64,000 nucleotides of DNA from a candidate division WOR-3 bacterium. GTDB taxonomy: Bacteria > Hydrothermota > UBA3072. Where the stretch lies: NCBI GenBank assembly GCA_039804165.1, contig JBDRZZ010000006.1:26217-90216 (forward strand), read 5' to 3'. Within the stretch, counting starts at the first letter, position 1. The number at the start of each line of letters is the position of its first letter. This document shows, one piece after another, positions 38,352 through 45,935 of this stretch. A program made the translations under genes and the position numbers. The notes under the pieces are model-generated. The model ran no database searches and had not been told where the DNA came from. It saw only the letters and a list, made by a program, of their open reading frames with translations.

Positions 38352-39355
38352 AAGGACTTCCCCATCATTATTGCTACATCTATCATTCTCATAGAAAATG
38401 CCCATTCGTTATCATACCAAGCAAGCACTTTCACGAGAGTTCCTTCAATCACTCTAGTGTACTCAGGATCAAAAATTGCGGAATGAGGATTGCCAATAAT
38501 ATCCATAGAGACAATTGGATCTTCTGCATACTCAAGAATTCCCTTAAGTTCGCCTTTAGCATATTTCTTAAAAGCTGCATTTACAGATTCTACAGAAGCT
38601 TCCTTTTTGACTTTACAAACAAAGTCAACAACTGCGCCATCAGGCACAGGGACTCTCAGAGCAATCGCATCTAACTTTCCTTTTAATTCTGGGAAAACCT
38701 CTGTCGTTGCCTTTGCTGCTCCTGTCGTTGTTGGAATAATAGAAAGAGAGGCAGCCCTACCTCTACGCCAATCTTTTGCTGGTAAATCAAGAACTTTTTG
38801 AGAGGAGGTATAAGCGTGAGCTGTGCTCATAAGACCATATTCTATTTCGAAAGTTTCATGCAAAACTTTTACAACAGGAGCAAAGCAGTTTGTTGTGCAA
38901 GAAGCGTTTGAAACAATGTGATGTTTTTTAGGATCATATTTTTTGTGATTGACTCCATATACAATCGTAAAATCTCCTTCTCCCTTAAAGGGTGCTGAAA
39001 CAATAACCTTTTTGGCTCCTGCTTTAATATGCTTTTCCGCAAGTTCTTTACTTCTAAATACTCCAGTTGCCTCCATTACAATATCTGCACCTAACTTTTT
39101 CCATGGAATTTCTTCTGGTTCTTTTACCTGAGTGAATGGGACCTTTTTACCATTAACAATAAGGGTGCTTCCATCTACCTTAATCTCTCCATTAAATTTT
39201 CTGTGAACCGAGTCATATTTGAAGAGATAGGCTAAATCTCCGAGATCTGCAATATCATTTATTCCAACAATCTTTATGTCTTTTCTATTAATCGCTTCTC
39301 TAAGAACACACCTCCCAATTCTTCCAAAACCATTTATACCAACTCGAACTGCCAT
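38348..39355 (-). CDS. gap: Glyceraldehyde-3-phosphate dehydrogenase (type I)
   Basis: NAD(P)-dependent phosphorylating GAPDH, 335 residues. N-terminal Rossmann motif V-G-I-N-G-F-G-R-I-G-R, active cysteine in S-N-A-S-C-T-T-N-C near residue 152 and histidine in T-A-H-A-Y-T near 180. The end W-Y-D-N-E-W-A-F-S-M-R is typical. The aspartate after the second strand (G-I-N-D-I-A-D) suggests NAD preference. First of the gap-pgk-tpiA cluster; a good AGGAGG site precedes the ATG. Confidence 0.98.
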   Translation of the reverse strand: MAVRVGINGFGRIGRCVLREAINRKDIKIVGINDIADLGDLAYLFKYDSVHRKFNGEIKVDGSTLIVNGKKVPFTQVKEPEEIPWKKLGADIVMEATGVFRSKELAEKHIKAGAKKVIVSAPFKGEGDFTIVYGVNHKKYDPKKHHIVSNASCTTNCFAPVVKVLHETFEIEYGLMSTAHAYTSSQKVLDLPAKDWRRGRAASLSIIPTTTGAAKATTEVFPELKGKLDAIALRVPVPDGAVVDFVCKVKKEASVESVNAAFKKYAKGELKGILEYAEDPIVSMDIIGNPHSAIFDPEYTRVIEGTLVKVLAWYDNEWAFSMRMIDVAIMMGKSL

Positions 39356-39381
39356 TTTAAAAAACCTCCTTTTTAAACTTT

Positions 39382-40935
39382 TTATATTTTTACCATAAAA
39401 CTAAAACCAAAAGCAAGATTATTAAATACGCTTGAGCTTCTATTTAACTCAAGATTTACATCTTCTTCATCTTTTAACTCATCCTGGATTATATTTGTCA
39501 TAATAGAAAGTGCAAGGTGAGTAATATCATACTTAATTGGTAAATAAAACTTTAGGTAATCTCTTTCGTAACTAAATGTTAGGCCTAATTCTGCTGTGGG
39601 AATAATTACCCAATTTAACTCTTCTGTTTTTTTACCTCCAACAATAACCGCATCTGCCGCAAGACCAAAATCTATATCAATAAGAGGAACAGGTATTCCA
39701 AAGTAAAGGCAAGTTCCTATTTTGCTTAAAGTGTAATCCGCAGGAAATGTAAGTCTACCATTAAAACCTAATTTTACGGGTAGATCAAGTAAAGCTCCAA
39801 AATTAAAACTTGAACCACTAAATTGTAAAGTATAATCTTCACCAGATTCAGAATTTTCCTCTCGGATCATACTATCAATTCTAATAATTGCTCTTCCCGT
39901 AACAAGAGAGTCTTGAATGATGGTTAAATTTGTTGAGTCAACGCTTACAAAGTCTTCGGGTAGCTCTGAAATTCTTGAGAAACTCCAGCTATAAGGACCC
40001 TTTAACTCATAATTTGCACCAAAGTCAAATCCGAAAGAAAGTTTTAAAATGGGAGGGGTGAATAACATCCCAAGAGTAAAAACAGGATGAGTTGCAGAGA
40101 ATCCTGAAGAGTGAATTTCTCCTCTGAAAAGATCATCTTTAAGATCCAAGGCAGCAGAAAAGTCTCTTACAATCCAAGTGTCTCCATCATCATCTGTTAC
40201 AGTGGTGTCGTTTACCTCACACACTAAACTATCAATACGAGCTGAGAAATTCCCTTCTCCTACAAGTTTACAATTTTGAAGTTTAAGACCTACTCCTAAA
40301 CCCAGGGGTCCAATATTAATTCCTGTCCCAAGAAAAATTGGGAAATCAGAGTATTCAACTCTTAAAGGAATTGGATTATCGAAGTAAAAAGCTCCTTTAA
40401 ATAAAGGATTAACTTTTACTGTATCTCCATATTCAATTTCTGAGATGTCTTCATGAGTTAGTTTTAAAGGCTCATCTAGATGGAAATTTCCATATAAGCT
40501 TCCGCTTAAACTGATTCTTCCTCCGACTCTATAACCTGCTCCATAAGAAACTCCAATACCTACCATTCCGAATTTTTTTGCAAAACCCAAGAAGTTAATT
40601 CCTCCTAAAGTAGAATACTCTCCATACAACTCATTTCTATTAATGACCTCTACTTTTTCCTTAGTTTCATCTTCTCTCTCAACTTCAAAGGAAAGTTTCT
40701 CCAAATCTATTTTTGTTTTCCCAAATATTGAAATAGCACCAATAAATTGAGTGTTTGGAGCTTTTCCCAGAGTTGCGGGGTTTAGATCAGCTCCGATAAT
40801 TCCAAGCCCAAGGGTTGGAGTAAAAAATCCTTTTTCAATAAAGAAAAGATCCACTTCATTTGAACTTCTATATATTTTGCAATAGTTTTCTCCGTCAATA
40901 TTAAGAAGGACCGAAAAAATTAAATAAAAAAGCAT
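39382..40935 (-). CDS. Probable outer-membrane beta-barrel protein
   Basis: A 517-residue exported protein with signal M-L-F-Y-L-I-F-S-V-L-L. Alternating amphipathic strands run to the end (F-N-N-L-A-F-G-F-S-F-M-V-K-I, with a terminal strand suited to barrel insertion). The early block L-G-I-I-G-A-D-L-N-P-A-T-L-G resembles FadL/PorV-like barrels, where N-P-A-x-L is common, but length and the rest do not confirm PorV. It sits between asnS and gap in the housekeeping operon, with a ribosome site AGGAGG. Function unknown. Confidence 0.7.
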   Translation of the reverse strand: MLFYLIFSVLLNIDGENYCKIYRSSNEVDLFFIEKGFFTPTLGLGIIGADLNPATLGKAPNTQFIGAISIFGKTKIDLEKLSFEVEREDETKEKVEVINRNELYGEYSTLGGINFLGFAKKFGMVGIGVSYGAGYRVGGRISLSGSLYGNFHLDEPLKLTHEDISEIEYGDTVKVNPLFKGAFYFDNPIPLRVEYSDFPIFLGTGINIGPLGLGVGLKLQNCKLVGEGNFSARIDSLVCEVNDTTVTDDDGDTWIVRDFSAALDLKDDLFRGEIHSSGFSATHPVFTLGMLFTPPILKLSFGFDFGANYELKGPYSWSFSRISELPEDFVSVDSTNLTIIQDSLVTGRAIIRIDSMIREENSESGEDYTLQFSGSSFNFGALLDLPVKLGFNGRLTFPADYTLSKIGTCLYFGIPVPLIDIDFGLAADAVIVGGKKTEELNWVIIPTAELGLTFSYERDYLKFYLPIKYDITHLALSIMTNIIQDELKDEEDVNLELNRSSSVFNNLAFGFSFMVKI

Positions 40936-40947
40936 AAATTCCTCCTT

Positions 40948-42240
40948 TTAAGGGTTCACCCTTCCCAAAGTTCTTGGGAAAGGAATTGTTTCACGAACAT
41001 GGCTTGTCCCAGAAATCCAAGCAACTGTTCTTTCGATTCCAAGTCCAAATCCTGCATGTGGGACAGATCCATATTTTCTTAGATCAATATACCATTTAAA
41101 AGCTTCCTCTGGTAAGCTTCTTTCTTTTATTTCTTTTTTTATCTTTTCTTCATCAAATTCCCTTTCTCCTCCTCCTACAATTTCTCCATATCCTTCCGGA
41201 GCAAGGATGTCAAAAGAAAGAGTTGCCCCTTCATTTCCTTCTTCCTTTCTCATATAAAAAGCTTTTAATTCCTTAGGATAATGCGTCACTATTAAAGGTG
41301 CATTTACACTTTTCCCAAGAATAGTTTCATGTGGAGCTCCAAAGTCTTCTCCAAATTGCATTGGTTCACCCAACTCATTTACTTTCTTAACAGCTTCTTC
41401 ATATCTAATTTTTGGGAAAGGAACTTTAATTGATTCAAGGGGGGTAATGTTTCTTTCAAGTATTTCTAACTCTCTTCTCCGATTCTCTAAGACTCTTATG
41501 ACAATATATTCAATCATCTCACTGGCAAGTTCTATTGCATCTTGAAGGTTAGCAAAGGCAATCTCAGGTTCCACTTGCCAGAATTCTGTTAGGTGCCGCC
41601 TTGTTTTAGACTTTTCTGCTCTAAAACAAGGGCCGAAGCAATAAACTTTTCCAAATGAGGCAGCAGTAGCTTCACAATAAAGTTGACCACTTTGCGAAAG
41701 ATAAACTGGTTCTCCAAAATAATTCACTTCAAAAAGAGTTGTTGTTCCTTCGCAGGCAGAAGGAGTGAAAATGGGGGCATCAAATCTCATAAAACCTTTT
41801 CCCCATAGAAAATCCTCAATGGCTTTCATCACTTCTGCTCTTATCCTTAATATAGCCCATTGCCGTTTTGACCTAATCCAAATATGTCGGTTTTGGAGTA
41901 GAAAATCTACCCCATGAGATTTCGGAGTGATTGGATAATCCTTGCTATCTGCTACAAGCTCAATAGAATCTATAGAAATTTCGTAGCCCATTGGAGCTCT
42001 TTTGTCTTCTCTTACTTTGCCTCTTACTATCACCGAACTTTCCTGATTTAGATTATCTAAAAGATAAAAACTCTTGGGATCGGTGTCTCTTTCAGTAGCA
42101 ACACCTTGAATTATCCCCGTTCCATCTCTAACAAGTAGAAATCTAACTCCTCCTTTTGATCTTTTATGGTAAACCCAACCTCTAATTTCTACTTGTTCTC
42201 CAACAAAATTTGCTATATTTTCTATATAAGCCCACTTCAT
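40948..42240 (-). CDS. asnS: Asparaginyl-tRNA synthetase
   Basis: Class IIb synthetase, 430 residues. The N-terminal OB-fold (residues ~15-110: V-E-I-R-G-W-V-Y-H-K-R-S-K-G-G) binds the anticodon. The catalytic domain shows motif 2 (C-F-R-A-E-K-S-K-T-R-R-H-L-T-E-F near 210) and motif 3 (G-F-G-L-G-I-E-R near 405), ending H-V-R-E-T-I-P-F-P-R-T. The P-F-P-R tail and the lack of a long insertion favour AsnS over bacterial AspS. First gene of a ten-gene minus-strand operon; no strong ribosome site before its ATG. Confidence 0.95.
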   Translation of the reverse strand: MKWAYIENIANFVGEQVEIRGWVYHKRSKGGVRFLLVRDGTGIIQGVATERDTDPKSFYLLDNLNQESSVIVRGKVREDKRAPMGYEISIDSIELVADSKDYPITPKSHGVDFLLQNRHIWIRSKRQWAILRIRAEVMKAIEDFLWGKGFMRFDAPIFTPSACEGTTTLFEVNYFGEPVYLSQSGQLYCEATAASFGKVYCFGPCFRAEKSKTRRHLTEFWQVEPEIAFANLQDAIELASEMIEYIVIRVLENRRRELEILERNITPLESIKVPFPKIRYEEAVKKVNELGEPMQFGEDFGAPHETILGKSVNAPLIVTHYPKELKAFYMRKEEGNEGATLSFDILAPEGYGEIVGGGEREFDEEKIKKEIKERSLPEEAFKWYIDLRKYGSVPHAGFGLGIERTVAWISGTSHVRETIPFPRTLGRVNP

Positions 42241-42333
42241 ATTTATCTAATTTACAATGAAAATAACAAAAATACTCCTCCCTCTTTACCAAGTGAGGTT
42301 CTTTTTAAAAAGCTATTTAACTTTTTCATTTTC

Positions 42334-42361
42334 ATTATAATAAAACAAACAAAAAAGTCAA
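42334..42361 (-). promoter_or_regulatory. Promoter of the asnS-gap-pgk-tpiA operon
   Basis: On the minus strand TTGACT (42356-42361), 16-base spacer, consensus TATAAT (42334-42339), about 95 bases before the asnS start. The 355-base gap between asnS and the island holds only this and the opposite-facing promoter, plus AT-rich sequence. Confidence 0.7.
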
Positions 42362-42524
42362 CTCTTTATTATTAAAATTTAATAAAAGTATGTTTTAATT
42401 TGTATTCTATCTATAAGATTTTAGAAAATCAAAGTTTAGAATAAGTCTATAATTTTTCCCTGGAACTATTTTGTTTTTATCTTTTTAAGTGAGCTTAACT
42501 CTTATGAATTTTTACGGGAAAACC

Positions 42525-42552
42525 TTGACAAGAATAATTTAAAATATAAAAT
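42525..42552 (+). promoter_or_regulatory. Promoter at the head of the secreted-enzyme island
   Basis: TTGACA (42525-42530), 16-base spacer, TAAAAT (42547-42552), 45 bases before a short reading frame with an AGGGAGG site. It faces into the island and may also serve the following glycosidase genes. Confidence 0.55.
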
Positions 42553-42555
42553 TTT

Positions 42556-42583
42556 AATTAAGCGAGATTAATTAAGCGAGATT
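42556..42583 (+). repeat. 14-base tandem duplication in the island leader
   Basis: AATTAAGCGAGATT occurs twice, back to back, directly between the -10 box and the ribosome site of the first island reading frame. A duplicated leader segment or a slippage product; no dyad symmetry. Confidence 0.8.
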
Positions 42584-42596
42584 AGGGAGGTTAAAT

Positions 42597-42761
42597 ATGA
42601 AAAAGACGTTGTTAGAGGTAGAGACGTTGGTGGATGAGGTGAAGTGGCCTGGCATGTATGAGGTTCAATTTGATGGTAGGGGATTATCTTCGGGGATATA
42701 TTTTTATAGGCTGATAGGTGGAGATTATATATCTGTAAGGAAGATGAATTTGGTGAAATGA
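42597..42761 (+). CDS. Passenger-less T9SS sorting domain (54 aa), remnant of a deleted gene
   Basis: An intact short frame with promoter, ribosome site (AGGGAGG) and start. After six codons (M-K-K-T-L-L) it enters the second half of a T9SS CTD: E-V-E-T-L-V-D-E-V-K, G-M-Y-E-V-Q-F-D-G, S-S-G-I-Y-F-Y-R-L, ending V-R-K-M-N-L-V-K and a stop. There is no signal peptide and no passenger, and the first CTD half with N-P-F is missing. The simplest reading is an in-frame internal deletion of a secreted-protein gene, leaving its 5' and 3' ends. It may be translated but is not expected to be exported. Confidence 0.7.
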   Translation: MKKTLLEVETLVDEVKWPGMYEVQFDGRGLSSGIYFYRLIGGDYISVRKMNLVK

Positions 42762-42867
42762 AAGTTATTTATCTTCCTGATGAAGGCTAAAATGCAGATA
42801 TTCTAATTCTGATAATTAGATTGTGAAACGGTTTATTCATAAAGTTTATAAATTATGGAGGTATGAT

Positions 42868-45800
42868 ATGAGGTATTTTAAATATTTTTTGTTTGTGTTT
42901 ATTACTATGGGTTTATATTTGAATGGACAGGGTATAGTGGATATATCTTCAGATTTGATAGTCTACTGGAAGTTTGATGAGGGGACAGACACGATAGCGA
43001 GGGATGTATCTGGTTATCATATGCATGGAGTTTTGAGAAATGCAGGATGGACAGGGCAAGGGAAATTTGGTAAAGCGTTGTCGATAGAAAATGGTATAGG
43101 TTATATGGGGACAAAGGAACAGAATTTAGAGATACCTAAAGAGCTGAGTGTAAGTTTTTGGATATACAGAAAAGGACCTAACGGAAGTGGAGATGAATGG
43201 CTTGTATCGAGGAATAAATATGGTAGGCCATTTTTTATTAATGTAACCAAGGGAAAGAAGATAAAGGCATTTATAAGGGGTATAAATAATGGAGTTTATG
43301 TGACAGCGAATACGAGTATACAGGATAGTGTGTGGAATCATATTGTAGTGACATATAAGAGTGGAGAAATCAAAATATATATAAATGGTAATCTTGACAA
43401 GGTGGACACGACTTTGAAAGAGGATTTGTACTATGACGGTAAGAAGTATAGTATAACGGTAGGGTCGACAGACACATCGAACTTTGCCATGTATGGTTAT
43501 TATGATGAGGTTCGGATTTATACTAGGGCTTTAAGTGCGAGTGACGTTAGGGCTTTATACGATGGGACTGGATTAGATGCGACACCACCATTGCCTGTAG
43601 GTTATGTATATGATGGGTTGAATGCGGATATGGATAGCACTATATCACAGACATCCCTTAGTGCGAGTTGGGGTAATGCGAGTGATCCTGATTCGAAGAT
43701 AACGAAGTATTATTATGCTATAGGGACAAGTCCAGGTGGGAGTAATGTAGTAGATTGGACAAGCAATTCTGTTAATACGAGTGTATTTTATAGGGGGCTG
43801 AATTTAACGGTTGGAATGACATATTATTTTTCGGTTAAGGCTGAGAATAGTTCAGGTTTGCAGTCGACGGTTGTATCTTCGGATGGGATTAAAGTTGTGC
43901 AAGGTAATTTTCCGAATTTGATTGAGCAAGTGAAGGATACGTTAGCTCACTGGAAAATTGATTTAAGTTATACTCAGTATCTTCCGCCGTTATCAGAGAT
44001 ATTAAATAGGCCACATTATGATGTTAGACAAGGTGGATTATTTACCTGGCATACTATATGGCAGGATCCACCATCCAGTCATCGGACTATTGAGGATATA
44101 GATTCAGTGGGAATAAAAACAGTCAGGGTTGGTAGTTACTATAATACGATGCCGAGGCATGATGAGATAAAAAATATGGCTCTCTCGATGCGTAATTTAA
44201 AGATGAAAGTACTCTATACTTTATTAGCAAAGCAAAGATATCAGACTGGGGAGTTTAGTTCGGATGAACAATGGATTGATAGTGTGTTGGCTTTTGTGGA
44301 TAGGATGATAGGTACATTTGGACCGAATGGTTCGTTCTTCAAAGAAAATCCGGATGTACCATATGAACCGGTGATATATTGGGAGGTATGGAATGAACCA
44401 GCGCTTTACTATATGTTGGGTAGAGATTATTGGAATGCATTAAATGAAGAGGGAAAGGCGGATTTGTATGCTCGGATGTTGATGGCGGTTTATCGTCATA
44501 TTCGTTCTAAGCCTGAGTGGAACGATGTGAAAGTAGTTGCGATGTCTTTGGTTGGTACTGGCTTTTTCTCGCTTGTAAATGATGCGATAATTAAGTATGG
44601 TGGAAATCCCAGAGATTACTATGATATTGTTTCTTTTCACCCTTATGTAGGTGGGCCACCGGATGTTGAGAATGTTATGATTGATTCAGTTACCGGTCAA
44701 GTTGCTTACAGGAAGTCAGTGATTAATATGACAAAAACTCTTAGAGATTTAATGGCAAAATATGGGGTTTCGGATAAGCCTGTATGGTTTACAGAGATAG
44801 GTTGGTCAAGGTATAATGGGTTAAATCCGCCAACGGGTAGGCCATATCCTGTTTTAGAACGACAGCAGGCAGCATATGTTGTCAGGTTATACGCACTTGC
44901 ATTGCGTTTAGGAATTGACCATGTTCATATTATGTTTGTATCGGATGGAGATGGTTCTAATTCAGGATTCTTTTATACAATAACAGAGCATGGTAAATTA
45001 GTATATCGAGGTTGGTATGAGGTAGCACATGCGGTAAGAAATTTTTACAAGGTACTGCCAGCGCCGAAGATAATTGGAGCGCTGAGTGATGGAGAGAAGG
45101 GGTTATATGCGTATTGGATGAAGGCAAACGAGAATGATCCTAACTCTAAGACGGTTTTAATGGCATGGAATGCAGAGTTGCCGATGGCGATAAATTTTCC
45201 TGCGAGTAATCCTAATGGGGATTATCTATTAGTGGACATGTTTGGGAATACTGCAATTATAAAGCCGCAGAATGGGCAGTTGGAGATACCTATAGGTCCT
45301 TACCCTGTTTATTTAATGGAAGGCACGGAGATACCTACGTATACATTTATTAATCCACCTGAGGAGTTGAAGGTGACGTATGTTGACAGGGAGAAGGGGA
45401 GAGTTGGATTAAGTTGGTTAGCGAGTTCTTCATCTGGAGTAAGTGGGTATCATATAATACGGAATGGAGAGGTGGTAGGTAGTACAAGTGGGACGAGTTA
45501 TGAAGATAGTGGAATATTGTCGGATAGAGATTATACGTATGCAGTTCGTGCATATACGGCAAGTGGTGTAACGAGCATAATTTCAAATGAGGTTCAGGTA
45601 TTAAGGTTGAGAGATTCGGTAGATCAGGATGACCAACAACCAATGAGATTTGAGTTATATCAGAATTATCCGAATCCGTTTAATCCTGTGACGAGGATAC
45701 AGTATGAGATACCGAGTCAGGGTAGGGTATTGTTGAAGGTATATGATATACTAGGTCGTGAGGTAGCTAAGTTAGTAGATGAGGTAAAGCAGGCGGGTAA

Positions 45801-45906
45801 GTATGAGGTAGAGTTTGATGGTAGTAAGTTGTCGAGTGGGGTATATTTTTACAAGTTGATGGTAGGTGATAATGCATTTGTGAGAAAGATGGTGTTAATA
45901 AAGTAG
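42868..45906 (+). CDS. Secreted LamG-Fn3-GH (clan A-like)-Fn3 protein with T9SS CTD
   Basis: A 1012-residue exported enzyme; start at the ATG with GGAGG six bases upstream (an earlier ATG adds 15 residues). Domains: signal peptide (F-L-F-V-F-I-T-M-G-L), LamG/concanavalin-like domain ~25-235, Fn3 ~240-345, glycosidase barrel ~350-760, Fn3 ~840-920, CTD ~925-1012 (Q-N-Y-P-N-P-F-N-P). In the barrel, W-E-V-W-N-E-P (E510) and V-W-F-T-E-I-G-W (E643) look like the acid/base and nucleophile glutamates of clan A enzymes such as GH39 or GH5; the exact family is not resolved. Coding strand is very C-poor. First gene of a three-gene operon with ~30-base spacings. Predicted role: polysaccharide hydrolysis outside the cell. 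Confidence 0.82.
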   Translation: MRYFKYFLFVFITMGLYLNGQGIVDISSDLIVYWKFDEGTDTIARDVSGYHMHGVLRNAGWTGQGKFGKALSIENGIGYMGTKEQNLEIPKELSVSFWIYRKGPNGSGDEWLVSRNKYGRPFFINVTKGKKIKAFIRGINNGVYVTANTSIQDSVWNHIVVTYKSGEIKIYINGNLDKVDTTLKEDLYYDGKKYSITVGSTDTSNFAMYGYYDEVRIYTRALSASDVRALYDGTGLDATPPLPVGYVYDGLNADMDSTISQTSLSASWGNASDPDSKITKYYYAIGTSPGGSNVVDWTSNSVNTSVFYRGLNLTVGMTYYFSVKAENSSGLQSTVVSSDGIKVVQGNFPNLIEQVKDTLAHWKIDLSYTQYLPPLSEILNRPHYDVRQGGLFTWHTIWQDPPSSHRTIEDIDSVGIKTVRVGSYYNTMPRHDEIKNMALSMRNLKMKVLYTLLAKQRYQTGEFSSDEQWIDSVLAFVDRMIGTFGPNGSFFKENPDVPYEPVIYWEVWNEPALYYMLGRDYWNALNEEGKADLYARMLMAVYRHIRSKPEWNDVKVVAMSLVGTGFFSLVNDAIIKYGGNPRDYYDIVSFHPYVGGPPDVENVMIDSVTGQVAYRKSVINMTKTLRDLMAKYGVSDKPVWFTEIGWSRYNGLNPPTGRPYPVLERQQAAYVVRLYALALRLGIDHVHIMFVSDGDGSNSGFFYTITEHGKLVYRGWYEVAHAVRNFYKVLPAPKIIGALSDGEKGLYAYWMKANENDPNSKTVLMAWNAELPMAINFPASNPNGDYLLVDMFGNTAIIKPQNGQLEIPIGPYPVYLMEGTEIPTYTFINPPEELKVTYVDREKGRVGLSWLASSSSGVSGYHIIRNGEVVGSTSGTSYEDSGILSDRDYTYAVRAYTASGVTSIISNEVQVLRLRDSVDQDDQQPMRFELYQNYPNPFNPVTRIQYEIPSQGRVLLKVYDILGREVAKLVDEVKQAGKYEVEFDGSKLSSGVYFYKLMVGDNAFVRKMVLIK

Positions 45907-45935
45907 TAGGTAATTTAAGATAATGGAGGGTTGTT

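Noticed and set aside
42556-42583. Tandem duplication as an attachment site of a mobile island
   Set aside because: No integrase, no matching copy at another island boundary and no tRNA at the junction; slippage is simpler.
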